This document shows positions 1 to 12,698 of a stretch of 64,000 nucleotides of DNA, piece after piece. The notes beneath the pieces were generated by a model that made no database searches, had not been told where the DNA came from, and was given only the letters and a program-made list of their open reading frames with translations. Source of the DNA: Rachycentron canadum. Taxonomy: Eukaryota; Chordata; Actinopteri; Carangiformes; Rachycentridae. Positions within the stretch are counted from its first letter, which is position 1. Each line of letters starts with the position of its first letter. The DNA is taken from the NCBI GenBank assembly GCA_038496675.1, contig CM076652.1, positions 3,107,684-3,171,683 of the forward strand, in the 5' to 3' direction. Made by a program: the position numbers and the translations under genes.

Positions 1-1480
1 TCAAACTGAGAGGTCACAGGGCCAAACTCAAAGACTACAAAATAAGTCTCCACTATCAATGTACAGTGGACTTCAGCCAGGTTCTTTTAACTGTCTTTAT
101 TCATTTACTTTACCAAATTATCTTAAACATTCAAAGAGCTGAGGAATCAAAGTTTGTTCTGTACTGACAGACCTCAACTGGCTGAATGTCAGCTTTCAAT
201 TCAACTAAAGACAGGAAATAACATTTTGAACAATGGGGAGATGGATCCTCCTGAGAGTCTGAGGTTAAACTAAAAAAAGCTAAATTTACTCAACATCGCA
301 CTGATCAACAAGAGCCAAACCTGTGTTTCTCTAAACTCCAACGTTTCCGTCCTGTTTTAAGTTTTATTGGCTCAAATTAAACTGTTTGAAACCAAATAAA
401 TTAAAATCCTGGCTCTCAAACAGGGAGCGGTGTGTGCAGCAGGAGCTCCCCCTGCTGTCCTTCACAACAGCTTCCTGTTTGTTTTATTAAATAAGAGGCG
501 ACACTCATCACATCCTGCAAAACCAGGAAATAAATATCAATAACTGTCATCAGTCACATGTTTCTTCATCAAAAAATATATATATTTTTTTTTTTTCAGT
601 TATGTCAAATGAAGTAAATGTTCTTAAACCAACAAATGTTGACCAAGGTGTGAAAGTGACAAACCACATTTTTGTTTTGTTTCTTCCTCGTGTCCTTTTA
701 GTTCATGGTTTATATATTTTTTAAAAAATAAACCGATGATTAAACATTTTCTTTTGCTTTTTTTTTTTTTTTACATTTTCGACTTTTATTGACGTTTTTA
801 TAACGTACAATCACTCGTGAGCACGATGACGTATTGACGTCGAACGCAACAGAGACCTGATGCTTTCAGGTGCACTCAGAAATATCAGCATTTTGGTATA
901 AACGCTGAAACGCAGAGAAACGAGGCGCTTCAGTTTCTGTTTTATCGCGAAAGCAAAACGTAGAAATATTTCATAGTGACACGAGACAGAGCAGTTTGGA
1001 AAAGATGAGTTGCATTTCTTAGAATAAGCCTCATAACTATTGCATCTGGGCTATATCCAAATATAATTCATGTTACCAATACTCAATACTCTTTGGGTCC
1101 AGAAAAGTTATTTAAATATAAAGTTTACAGGGGAATTCAATCTTTAGTGACAGCTAACACTCATAAGGCCAAAATATAAACCACTAACTTCACCTTGAAC
1201 AACGCGCTGTATTTAATTTTGTCTCAGACTTTGTCAAGGCTGAGAGGGAAATTTAACCAACAACTATATTTGCCAGTAAAATATAGTGAAGACAGAAGTA
1301 TAAACTATCATAAAAAAGGCTGAGAAACATTTGAAAATGTATTATATTTTGATAATTATTCTAAAATACAGTGCTTGAGTAAATGTATTTAGTTACTACT
1401 CAATAAAGTGATTAATATCACTCTAAACGGTATAAATAAATAACAGTACAATCCCAAAAATTGAAGCGAATTAGTGAAGA
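1..1480. other. Intergenic, no gene seen
   Basis: AT-rich sequence with short A and T tracts and no open frame of note. No splice-flanked coding exon was recognised on either strand. It lies upstream of the GC-rich cerk promoter region and could hold the 3' UTR of a neighbouring gene outside the window, but nothing proves that. Confidence 0.5.
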
Positions 1481-1489
1481 GTTTAATAA

Positions 1490-1742
1490 TCCCGGTTTTC
1501 TGGCAGCACGTGAATGCACCTTATGGCTCCTCCTACATCCGCTGAGAAACCGCTATCTGTCAGAAAACACGTCCCGAGCTGAGATCCGCTACTCGGGCGC
1601 ACTTCTCCCGACCGCACCGCCGGTGAGCAGACGTTGATTATCGGGGTGTGGAGAGGGAACATGCCCGAGCGGAGGTAACCGTCCCCGCGCCGCTGCTGCC
1701 CCCCGAGCCGGCTGAGGGACGGGGCAGGACGGACAGACGCAG
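1490..1742 (+). promoter_or_regulatory. cerk: GC- and CpG-rich promoter/5' UTR region of cerk
   Basis: Base composition changes from AT-rich to strongly GC- and CpG-rich just before the first coding exon of cerk and returns to AT-rich inside intron 1. There is no obvious TATA box, as is common for broadly expressed genes. An upstream ATG at 1660 opens a five-codon frame ending in a stop, so it is not the start of the protein. The transcription start site cannot be placed from sequence alone. Confidence 0.5.
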
Positions 1743-4700
1743 ATGGAGAGGCCGGGCAGGCTGCTGTTGTTGTCCGAGCTGCGCGTCAGAAACGCCGCGT
1801 ACGACGTGAGCCTGAGCCGGTCCCTGCTCACCTGGAAGAGACGGGTCTCCAGCCCGGTGTACCACCCGTTCAGACCCAGTAAGACCCGGATAAAACGCGT
1901 GTCTGTCCAGATCTTTGCCTGTCTGTCTGCCTGTCTGTCTGTCTGTCTGCCTGTCTGTCTGTCGGCCTCAAACGCACCGTGACGTCCTGTGTGGTAAACA
2001 AAGGGCAGAGAGGACACAGAGGGGACATGTGGGACTTGGACACAGTGTTTGAACCTGCAGGCAAACTACGATTAACACACACGGTTATAATAAATAATAA
2101 TAATAATAATAATAATAATATGGTCCAGACGGAGCCAACAACTGAGACACGAACATCCGGTTACCTAACACACGACTTCCAGTCCGACACGGTCTGTGGA
2201 GGTCACTGGAGCTGCGGGTCCGGAGCAACACGACCAGACCTCAAAGAACAAAGCCCTGAACCCGGTTCCCTTTCTAAAGACACCTTGGATAATATTGAAA
2301 CGCCTCAAATGTCACTCATAAGCCAGATACGGGGACCCCTTTGTTCACTACTCCTCTTTTTCTTACAGATATTTATGGGTTGAACGAGGTTAATGGTGGA
2401 AAATATTATTGATATAAGTATATTTACTTCTGTTCTGTACTTTAAACAATAGTTTAGTGTCACTGTCCCATAACCTCATTTTCAGCAGCAGCAGCTGTTC
2501 TCAGTATAATAAGGCTCTGGTTTTTAACTCCTTTAACTCTTAAAGGTCCTTAACAGTCTGAAGGTCGATGTTAAAGGTCCACACAATCTGAAGGTGGATG
2601 TTAAAGGTCCATACAGTCTAAAGGTGGATGTTAAAGGTCCACACAATCTGAAGGTGGATGTTAAAGGTCCATAGATGTTAAAGGTCCATACAGTCTAAAG
2701 GTAAATGTTAAAGGTCCATTCAGTCTGAAGGTGGATCTTAAAGGTCCATACAGTCTAAAGGTGGATGTTAAAGGTCCATTCAGTCTGAAGGTGGATCTTA
2801 AAGGTCCATACAGTCTAAAGGTAGATGTTAAAGGTCCATACAGTCTGAAGGTGGATGTTAAAGGTCCATACGGTCTAAAGGTAGATGTTAAAGGTCCATA
2901 CAGTCTAAAGGTAGATGTTAAAGGTCCATACGGTCTAAAGGTAGATGTTAAAGGTCCATACAGTCTAAAGGTGGATGTTAAAGGTCCATACGGTCTAAAG
3001 GTAGATGTTAAAGGTCCATATGGTCTAAAGGTAGATGTTAAAGGTCCATACAGTCTAAAGGTAGATGTTAAAGGTCCATACGGTCTAAAGGTAGATGTTA
3101 AAGGTCCATATGGTCTGAAGGTGAATGTTAAAGGTCCATAGATGTTAAAGGTCCATATGGTCTAAAGGTGGATGATCAACATGAACCAGGTTGTGACTGG
3201 ACCATGTCGTTGTGACAACAGAGACTGTATCTGCCAAGATTGTAAATCAGACACAGGCAACAGTGTGTGTTCGTGTTGTGATTATGTTTCAGTTGTGAAT
3301 CTTTAATATCTGACCTCTTACTGTACTAGTAAGAGTACATAGTACATAGTAACAGGGATGGAAGAAATACATAAGCTGGCAAAACATCAGGGTAAAATAT
3401 GTTTATGAAAAATCCTACTAAATTAAAAGCATTATTAGCTAAAATGTACAAAAATTACATTTTGATGATATTATTTGATATTGATGCATCAGTATGTAAC
3501 AGCATTTTACTGTTGTGGCTGCTTGAGGTTCCCAACATAGGGACTGGGGGCCTTCAAAGGGTAAAACCTTTTCTTTTGGATGGTTAGTCCAGGTGGGCTG
3601 GGCTGGGGGGGTGTGGCTATTAATTTTTGTTGTGACATCATAAAGTTCCAGAAGTCCTGACGGCTGGTTTTAAGGCTCAGTTTCTGACGACAGGCTGTGA
3701 GCATTTCTCTGTGACTGAGACCTTTCACTGTATTAATATCAAACCTAGACCTGATTTATAATGAAACAAGAAATTGACATATACCTTTGGAATATATGGG
3801 ACTTTTAATCTGAAAAGTGGAGCAAAAAAAAAACACATTTGCCTCTGACATGCAGTGGATTAAAAGGATACAATGGCAGAAAATGGACGTGTGAGTAGAA
3901 GTACATGTATCTCAAAATTTAGCATCAGTCCAAAATGGATTCAATGTACTTAGTTTCCACCCTGGACAGTGAACAGACATGTTACCTGACAGGATACAGG
4001 CCGTGGACTTCAGTTTGGGATGAGTGAGGTGTGGTCAGGGTTGTTGTTAAACGGTCAGCTGACTCTTCCCCACCCGTCCCAACAGTCTCCTGGGGTTAAA
4101 CGCAGCTCTGTGGGTGTTGTCTTGTAACCATGTGGTTCTCCTGCAGGGTTTTGTTTTCCTTCGTTCCCTCGTCGACCACAGTCAGGTAGGAGATGTTTTC
4201 CCAGGGTGCACTGGGCCACCTCAACCTGCCCAATGCAGGTTTAGTGATTGTGGTGCTGCCGTTAAAGCGTGAACTATGAACGCTGGTTGAGTGCTTCCTG
4301 CAACACTGTCTCCTAAACTGCCACAGCAGAGACGTTTTGTAGGAAACTTTATTTATCATCACATCCAGAGTCCAGTCGCTGCTTTAGACAGGTTCTTTAA
4401 GGTTAGATGGTGGTTTTATTTAAATGTAGCGTTAATTACATAACTTTTTATCTGTATTAAACCAGATCAGGATCTTTCCTTGACCTCAGCCAAGGTTAAT
4501 AGAAAACATTATCAGGTCGTAAGTACGTTTCCTACTAAACACGTTTGCTGTTACAGTTTAGTTGTGTTGAAACGTCATTTTTCGGAGACAGGGTTGATTC
4601 CCAGACTTAACCAACAGTTTTATTCCAAAATATATAAACGTGCTCTTGAGATGAAGAGAAGACTCTTAAAAGAGGGAACTGAAAACCCATAAGAAGAAGC

Positions 4701-7412
4701 CGGACTGTTGACTGTCAAAGACCACGATCATTACTTCTCATTAAGTTTCACGGGTTCATCTTGGTCCGAAGACTCTGTGTCATGAGAATTAAATCACATT
4801 TTGGAATAAAACTCTATTTTAGTTTCATTTGTCCTCCTCTCTGCGGCCACTTCAGTGTTTGATGTGTGGTTTGGCTGAATAGTTTTAGTAACTTTAATGT
4901 GCTGCTGCCTCTTTCAGTAAAATCCTGTTTGATCAGAAGTTCTCCTATTTTATATGAGGGTCAAAAATGACATAAGTGTAAATAAATAAATGCAGAAATA
5001 AATAATTAAAAACGTAAATAAATGCAAAAAGGAAAACATTTTGTGAAATGGCATTTCTGTATTTTTAACATTTATCTATATATTCATGTGCTTATTTATT
5101 TATTTACATTTATTTAAAGTCACTAAATCTAGTGTCAAAGTTGTTGGCATCTCTGGAAAGGCCAAGCTCCTACGAGTTCAGGTAGTGGGAGGATCCATCC
5201 AATCGCTGTAACCAGTCGACTGGCTTTAGACCGCCCACCTAATTAACATATGGACACAGAAATACAGACATAAGTAGATAAATATAAAAATACAGAATTA
5301 GCTTCTTTTTTTTTTTTTAATTACCAACATGTTTTCATTTTTGCATTTAGATCTGCATGTATTTATTTATTTGTATTTATGATCATTTTTTTTTCATTTG
5401 TCCCTCTAATGTAACTGCCCTGGGGTGAGTTACATAAAAATGACAGTTGTCATGAAGTTTTCCGAGTATTCAGAAATTAGTTATAGAGACCAAAGCAGTT
5501 TTTAGTACCAGGCTGTAAACAGGTTTATTGCTGCTGTAAAGTTGGACATTATAACATGACGCAGTGTTGGATTCAGACTCTAGTGGTCTGTAGAGGAACT
5601 GCATGCTTTGACTCTTCAGCGTCGGCTTCATGTTTCAGCCTCAAATTGACGCTTGATTGAAAATAAGAATGAAAATAAATGAGAAGATGGTGTGAAACGT
5701 GGATGACAACTGTGCTGTGGGATGATTGTTTTTGTATAACATTCATTCAAATTTTATTGAGGCTTTATAATCTGTGTAGTTGAGGGTGTGGCCTCTGCGA
5801 GTGACCGGTCAGTGACCATATGTTTGCCGCAAACCGGTTTGCACCAAAGCCTCAGCTCCATATCTTCTCTTGCTCCTCTTCTTTCCCTATTTTTGGATGA
5901 GCCGGGAGTCAGACGGAGTCGGGCACTGCCAAGATGACAACAGGAGAGCAGCCCACTCTGAGCCTGTGGGAGAGGCTACGTCCATCTTTATTCACAGTAT
6001 TTGAGGAATATGAAACAGAACGTATACTTGTTCAGTAATTTTTTGTTGCACTACGCAAGAACAAGGACGAAAGAAATCAAGTTGTTCCTGGATGAACAGG
6101 ATGTGGAGGAGGGAGACTACTGCAGTAAGAGTTTTATCCCAATGGTCTGTGAGATTACTGTTTATAAAATTGGAGAATATTAATTCCAGTACATTCAGGG
6201 TTTCTATGACAGGGAAATGTTATACGCCATCATAAGTCAGTGTTGGACTGATAGTGTCGGCGATGGAGAGTGTCAGTAATGAAGGATCCACAGACGTCGT
6301 CACAGCCCTGCAGCTTCTCGGTTCACGTTTCCTCATCACATCTCATGTTCCTCAGTTTATCCTCCGGTGGTTTCTGTGGAAGCAGCAGCAGGGTTTAACC
6401 ACGAAAGTTGATCCATGCATCGGTTTCCCTCCCTCGCCCTCCGGGGTCACATTATATAACATGTTCGTGCAAACATCTGTAAACACAGCACAGATGTGAC
6501 CGACAGGTAACTGAAGTGTGTAGTTTCCTAATGAGTTTATGGTCTCAGTCTCTAGTTTCTAGTCTTCAATACAACATGATGTTCATTTTTTAAATGATTC
6601 ATCCATTTAGAGGAAAATAGACCAGAAAGCAGGGGATGGATTAGGGGGCGTGGCTGCCGGGTGATTGACAGACTGTAGCACACACGGTGACCTGTCAGGG
6701 ACCAATGGGTGACATCATGGTGGGTTGACACAGGTTGGAGAGATTGTGTTTTATGTGGTAGTGAACTGTCTGAGTGTGCGTTGCCTGTTTTCCAACTTTT
6801 AGCTGTGATCCCTGTTTCAGTTCACGTCTTTAAAGGTGTGAAATCTGCTGCATCACAGGGAACATGTGATTTTTATTCTGGTCACAGTTGACCTCAAACT
6901 GAAAGTCAACCTGCTGCTGATGGTGTGTGTGTGTGTGTGTGTGTGTGTGTTGCTCAGGTGTGTATCACAGTGTCTCGGTGTCAGAGATCATTTCTGTCAG
7001 AGAGGAAGAGGAGGAGAACATCAGCAAACGAAGAGACGATGGCAGCTGGAAAAAGATCGAAGAGAGAGAAGGAAAGAACAGCAGGCAGGCCTTCACAGGT
7101 AAACACACCTGGAAACACACACAAATGGAAACACACACACCTGGAAACACATTGAACACACATGGAAGGATATTGTACACATCTGGAGACACATGGAAGG
7201 CGTATGGAAACTCACCTTTAGACAAAATAAGTAAACATGGAAACACATTTTACAAACACACTTGTACAGTTTGCACCACCTGGAAAAAGAGTGTGTACCT
7301 GTCAATACAACTGTTAATACCCCTGTTAATAATAAACACATTAAACACACCTGGAAACAGGTGGAACAACATCTGGATACAGTATAAAATATCTGGAAGC
7401 ACATCTGTGAAC

Positions 7413-7495
<83 letters not shown>

Positions 7496-9738
7496 TGTGT
7501 GTGTGTGTTTCAGTGTTGTACGTGGAGAGGTGTCGGCAGCACCGCTGGCGGTGTGCTGAGGTCACCTTCACGTGTCCAGAGGGGACGCTGTGTCAACGCT
7601 GGGTCAGCAGCATCAGAGAGCAGCTCGCCGCTACAAGTACGACATCACACCAACACACACTGACTGACGCACACTGAGTAATGGTGCGTTCACACATTTG
7701 GCCGATATTCATTGTGAATGACAACAACTGTGCAGCCAGAGCAGAGGATTTAAATTATCACTATTATAAATATAAAAACATTAATGAGAGACCAGATCCC
7801 GCCAACCACCTTACATCTGTATATTTGAACGCTTTGTGATAAAAGCACAGTTGTTATTAGAAACTGTCACATTGTTATTGTTGTTTACAGCCGTCAGACC
7901 CAAACAGCTGCTGGTCTACATCAACCCATACGGCGGGAAGCGACAGGGCAAACGCATCTACGAGCAGAAGGTGGCCCCGCTGTTCGCCGAGGCCGGCGTC
8001 TCCACGGACGTCATCGGTACGTCCTGCGTTACTCTTCTGACTTCCTGTGTCAGGGATCATTTATCTAAACATGCTGAATTGGTGTGTTGGTCGTCACAGT
8101 GACGGAGCGCGCCAACCATGCGAGGGATCACCTGAGGACGGAGGCAGAGCTGAAGAAGTACGACGGGTGAGTTTAGGTTTCACTGGTCGTTTTAGTTCCT
8201 TTACTAAGGTCCTTCAAAAAACATTAAGTCAGCGTTCCCTCCTATCCTGGAAAACCTGGGAAATCTATGGAAGAGTACCTGGAAAATACATTTTCCTTCT
8301 GTCAGATCTTGGCTGCAACAGACGGCTCAATATAGAGGCAGGTTCAGGGGCCAGTTGAGTGGTACAGTTGAGATTACATGATAATAAAATCTTTATATCA
8401 ACATCTATTTATATCAAGTGGTTTTCATGAAATACACATTTCTGATTCATCATTTAACCCTGTAAGTGAGCTGCTGGTAATGCTGCCTGCTTTTGACCTC
8501 TGACCCCTGGTCCAGTGTGGTGTGTGTCGGAGGGGACGGCATGTTCAGTGAGATCGTCCACGGGCTGATCTGGAGGACGCAGGTCGACGGCGGCGTTGAT
8601 CCAAACTGTCCGGATGAAACACTCCTACCCTGCTCCATTCGCATCGGGATCATTCCTGCAGGTGACAACAACATAGACTGTTTGAAGTGAAGAGCCTCAA
8701 ACCTTCATTCTCTCTAATGACCCTCAGGGGGAGACTCCACTGGTTGGAAAAAGAAGTCAGATTGTATTGAAGTCTATGGGAAAATGACCTTCCTTCTCCC
8801 TTGATTTATTAGCTCAGTAAACGTTTTCCTAATGAGTTTATGGTCTCAGTCTCTAGTTTCAAGTCTTCAATACAACATGATGTTCATTTTTTAAATGGTT
8901 GGGGTTGGGAGAGGAAAATAGACCATAAAGTAGAGAATGTATTGGGGGGGCATGGCTACAATTTCTACAAGTTTCTTCTGGTTTCAAAAAACCAAGATGG
9001 CGACAACCAAATTACAAACTGAAGGCTTCAAAACAGCAGCTCACAAACCATTGTGTTGTGACACGACAGTGATGTGACGCCTGCTGAACAAGGACAGGGA
9101 ACACATAAATAAAAAATGCTGCTTGTTGTGGTTGTGGGGACTAAGATGTAGCCTCCATAATTTAGTGTACCAACAATGTGCTGAGGTTTAAATAATCTTG
9201 TTAAATCTTCGAGCAGCTTGAGGAATGATTTGCTGATCCTGGATGATGTTATTCTTGATGCGTGAACTAGAACAATAACTGTCATTTTATAGAGCATTTG
9301 TCTTTACATGATTCAGGTTCAACAGACTGTATCTGCTTCGCCACTGTGGGCACCAACGACCCCGTGACCTCTGCGCTGCACATCATCGTGGGTCAGTCCC
9401 ATCAACTTTAATATGAGTCGTTTCAGCACCACACAGGCCATTTAAGACGTCTTACGCCGGACAAACGTGTGAATACCATCGAAAATGAGGATTGTTGAGA
9501 GGATGATTGTTGTTCTGCTGGGATTAAATTTAACAGCACATCTGTAAATAAAAACACAGACCTTACAAAATAGGTCTCCTTCCAAAAATATGTCATTATC
9601 TGACCAACAGCTTGTACAAATTGAACAATATTATGATATTATAGCACCTGTTTGAGCCCAATGAGCTAAAAGCTTCCCCATCACACTGGCTTGGTATTGT
9701 TCTTAACTGGACCCCAGTTTACCTGTGTTTGACGTTGA

Positions 9739-9769
<31 letters not shown>

Positions 9770-12698
9770 AGGAGACTCTCAGCCGATGGACGTGTGCTCG
9801 GTTCACCACAACAACATGTTCCTGCGATACTCCGTCTCCCTGCTGGGATACGGTTTCTATGGCGACGTGTTAACTGACAGTGAAAGGAAGCGATGGATGG
9901 GACCGGCCAGATATGACTTCTCAGGTACAGATGTTTGAGAGTATTAAGGGTTAAACCCGTGATGTTAGTTACAATCCTGGGAACAGTTAGGGCAGCACGT
10001 AGTGTACACTTCTTCCAGTTTGAAAAAAAAAAACTCAAAGTGCATATTGAATCATTCTCTAAGATAAATATCAGAAGGTCAATTCAAGTTTATTATCATG
10101 TCATATCTATGCAGCCGATTTATCCCAGACCTTGATTAGAAAAATGAATGAACTAATTAAAAAGTAATGCTACATAAAAATAAATGTGTAAAAGCATGAT
10201 GTTGTGACCAGACTGTGCTCCAGTGATGAATAATCCTAAAATGTCTCATTCATTAATGTGTGTGTTGGTCTCATGTTCACTCCTGCAGGTCTGAAAATGT
10301 TCCTGACTCATCATTATTATGAAGGAACAGTGTCCTACCTGCCGGCCAGGGGCATCATAGGAACGCCACGAGACGCCGCCAGGTGTCGATCGGGGTGAGA
10401 GTATATGTGACAATGACAATGTTTTTTTGGTTTTTTTTTTAATTTAAAAACATCCTCTGACTATTTGCATGTTTGACTTGTACTTTACTAGATCATGGTT
10501 AAACCCACAACTTCCCATGTTCCAGTTTGGAAGCAAAAATAGCCTGATTCAAGCCAGATAACATTTTAGTTGAATATCTTTAGATATTTGGATTCAAATT
10601 AGCAATTTTATTTTTAGTTTAATTTCGTAAAAACAAAATGTTGTATTCATTAAAAACAACAGTTATAGTTCAGTTTAGCCAATGCTAATGTTTTGGTTTG
10701 GCAGCTAAAACAGTATAGTTGGTGTAAGTTAAGTAATGGTTCAGTTTAGCAGCTAAAACATGTTTGGATCAGATAATCTAACAGTTCAGTCTAGTGACCA
10801 ACACTATCTGGTGCACATCAGTCTTGTTCAGTTTATGCTAGTTATCTGATCTGACAACAGCTAAAATAGTTCGGCTTAAAATAGCTATAACGGTTTAGTT
10901 TAGCAGCTTGAATTAAGAGTTTAACTAAGAACTTGATTGAGATGTGGTTCCATTTATTAGCTACAGGAGTGTAGTTCTTACCTGATCTAACTGTTGTTTT
11001 TGCCTTGAAAATAACATCTGCGTCTGTAAATGTCCGAATCTCCAGCTGTGCGGTTTGTCAGCACAACGGGCAACTACTGTCAGAAAGATCTGAGCGGTAC
11101 GAGGTGGATGAAGCATCAGACAGTGGTAAGTTCAACTTCAAAGCTGTCCGATTCTACAGGTTACATCTTTCCCCTGGGGGTTAATAAAGTACGGTTATTC
11201 TGATTGTTCAGTATATATAAAATAGATATGCATCCCCTGCTCTATGGTCTGTCTTCCTCTAAATGGGACCATCATTTACAAAATGTTGTATTGAAGAAGA
11301 CTTGAGCTAATAAGTGAGAATTAGGGACATTTTCCCATAGACTTCAATACAATGAATTCTTTAACAAACATTGGAGTCACCCCCTGATGGTCATTAGATA
11401 AAATGCAGGTTTAAGTCTCTTCAGCATTGGCTTCACATTGGCATCCATTTAGTAGCTGTTCTGGAGCTTTCAGTTCTATCCCTAGATCTTCATAAGCAGA
11501 TGTAATGGAATTGCAGATGTTAGAATATATAAATATATATCTTCACTTAGCGAGAACTCTTTGTACATATTGGCTTGAAAGTTTATGCTCCAGGTTCATT
11601 CTTGACCTCGGTAGCAGCAGCAGCTCAAAGAACATCTCAAGGTCCATTTAGTCACTGTTCTGGAGGTTTCAATCAACATTATCAAATATTCCATTAACAG
11701 GGTTAAGAGGACTTGACTTCGAATCACAACTTTTTAAAGTTGTTGAACAGGTTGTGTGATAAGTTACGGTGGACTTCTTGCTTTTTGCTCTGTCTGCCAC
11801 AATAAAAGCCCAAGGTTTGGCAGCAGGAACCGTGAGAAAGGTCACGAGTGTCTTTTTGTTGGGGTTTGTTGCAGAGAGTGAGGGCGAGTGGAGGACGATC
11901 CGAGGGAAGTTCCTGGCTATAAACGCTGCCAGTATGAGTTGTGCTTGTCCACGCAGTCCCAAAGGCCTCTCACCTGCTGCTCACTTGGCCGACGGCACCA
12001 CCGACCTCATCCTGGTCCGAAAATGTTCCCGCTTCGATTTCCTCAGACACCTCCTTCGACATACCAGCAAGGACGACCAGGTGGTTCTTTTCATTATGAA
12101 GTAAAATCTGCCAATTATTTCTTAATCAACTGATCAAGGTTTTGTCTATAAAATGTATTGAAACATGTTCTTTTCTCATTTCTTGTATATGTATTGTTCT
12201 TGTATAATCAGGCCAACAGTTAAAATTAAATAAATTCTCACATTGCAATTGCCCCTGTTTCCTCCAGACCTTCCTCACTGTCTCCTTCCATCCTCTCATG
12301 CAGTTTGACCTGGCCTTCGTCGAGGTCCACCGGGTGCGTCGTTTCCGCTTCACGCCACGTCACTGCCAGAGCGACTCGGACCTGGAGCTGGACCTGCTAG
12401 GGAACAGCAAACACCAGATCTTCAGCCAGATCTGCAGAGACCACCCGGCCTGTGGCTGTGCCCCCGCTTACAGCAGCTGGAACTGCGACGGCGAGATCCT
12501 GACCCACACAGCCGTCGATGTCAGGTACCACAACCCTCTGGGATTTTTCTAATATTTTAACCCACTGAAGATTTCTTTTGAATCATCACCTTTTCCTCTC
12601 TTTCTCCCAGAGCGCACTGCCAGTTGATCACGCTGTTTGCTCGAGGGATCGAAGAACCGGCAGTGTTTGAGGATCTCACCAACCCCTGTGCAATATAG
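1743..12698 (+). CDS. cerk: Ceramide kinase, 13 exons, complete
   Basis: Phosphorylates ceramide to ceramide-1-phosphate at Golgi and plasma membranes. Coding exons: 1743-1878, 6958-7098, 7514-7636, 7891-8016, 8100-8166, 8516-8661, 9317-9391, 9772-9924, 10289-10394, 11046-11125, 11875-12080, 12304-12524, 12611-12698. All phases join cleanly to 555 residues (human CERK is 537). Visible landmarks: a PH-like N-terminal part containing VSVSEIISV and HRWRCAEVTF; the lipid-kinase INPYGGKRQGKRIYE segment near residue 145; the diacylglycerol-kinase-type VCVGGDGMFSE loop near residue 203; IGIIPAGSTDC; LLGYGFYGD; and the ceramide-kinase Cys cluster CRSGCAVC near residue 360. The end GIEEPAVFEDLTNPCAI differs from the mammalian tail. 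Intron 1 (5 kb) holds a 30-bp minisatellite. Acceptors of exons 2, 3 and 8 are preceded by TG repeats. No broken residue was seen. Confidence 0.95.
1914..1966 (+). repeat. (CTGT/CTGC)n tetranucleotide repeat
   Basis: Interrupted CTGT/CTGC tetramers directly after the exon 1 donor of cerk. They generate spurious frames on both strands. Confidence 0.9.
2089..2120 (+). repeat. (AAT)n microsatellite
   Basis: About ten AAT units in cerk intron 1. Confidence 0.9.
2545..3175 (+). repeat. 30-bp minisatellite, about 20 units
   Basis: Tandem array of a 30-bp unit (AAAGGTCCATACAGTCTAAA followed by GGTAGATGTT) with scattered substitutions and a few shortened units, inside cerk intron 1. The period is a multiple of three, so the array stays open as a 136-codon frame encoding ten-residue repeats (VDVKGPYSLK); this is not considered a gene. 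The same unit recurs inverted at 44698-44850, and part of it appears at 40612-40630. Confidence 0.95.
3590..3765 (-). repeat. Dispersed repeat, copy 1
   Basis: Matches the reverse complement of 40640-40850, sharing the blocks TTAAGGCTCAGTTTCTGA, CTGTGAGCATTTCTCTGTG and ATTAATATCAAACCTAGACC. No coding capacity is seen; probably a non-autonomous mobile element. Confidence 0.7.
6524..6655 (-). repeat. Interspersed repeat family A, partial copy
   Basis: Carries the family A blocks for 'minus' orientation: CCTAATGAGTTTATGGTCTC, TCTTCAATACAACATGATG and AGGAAAATAGACC. The family occurs at least nine times in this window in both orientations. Confidence 0.8.
6923..6950 (+). repeat. (GT)14 directly before cerk exon 2 acceptor
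   Basis: A GT tract ends eight bases before the exon 2 start and occupies the place where a polypyrimidine tract would normally lie. Confidence 0.95.
7416..7509 (+). repeat. (TG)n about 94 bp, before cerk exon 3 acceptor
   Basis: Long TG tract with a single GCGC interruption, ending only a few bases before the TTTCAG acceptor of exon 3. It produces several false Cys-Val frames. Confidence 0.95.
8690..8957 (-). repeat. Interspersed repeat family A, near full-length copy
   Basis: Complete-looking inverted copy in the cerk intron between 8661 and 9317. It runs from CTTCATTCTCTCTAATGACC through CTATGGGAAAATG and TTGATTTATTAGCTCAGTAA to AGGAAAATAGACC. Confidence 0.85.
9739..9767 (+). repeat. (TG)n before cerk exon 8 acceptor
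   Basis: TG dinucleotide tract followed immediately by TCCAG, the acceptor of exon 8 (exon starts 9772). Confidence 0.95.
11231..11436 (+). repeat. Interspersed repeat family A copy
   Basis: Plus-oriented copy in the cerk intron between 11125 and 11875, from CATCCCCTGCTCTATGGTCT to CTTCAGCATTGGCTTCAC. Confidence 0.85.

Larger units (their letters stand above)
3176..6922. other. Remainder of cerk intron 1: repeats, no exon seen
   Basis: Contains a copy of a dispersed repeat at about 3590-3760 whose reverse complement is at about 40640-40850. Around 5560-6000 is a stretch that looks like a common teleost interspersed repeat (low certainty). Short frames in this interval lack splice context or family similarity. 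Confidence 0.5.

Noticed and set aside
1660..1677. Upstream ATG as the cerk start
   Set aside because: It meets a stop after five codons; the ATG at 1743 continues in frame into exon 2 and gives a protein of family length.
2731..3141. 136-codon open frame with decapeptide repeats
   Set aside because: It is a by-product of the 30-bp minisatellite in a cerk intron; no start context, splice sites or conserved non-repeat part.
2545..3175. CRISPR-like periodic array
   Set aside because: Repeats are directly tandem with no unique spacers, and the context is a vertebrate intron.
6927..7559. 210-codon frame across cerk exons 2 and 3
   Set aside because: Reads through intron 2 and the TG repeat; splice sites and family similarity support two separate exons instead.
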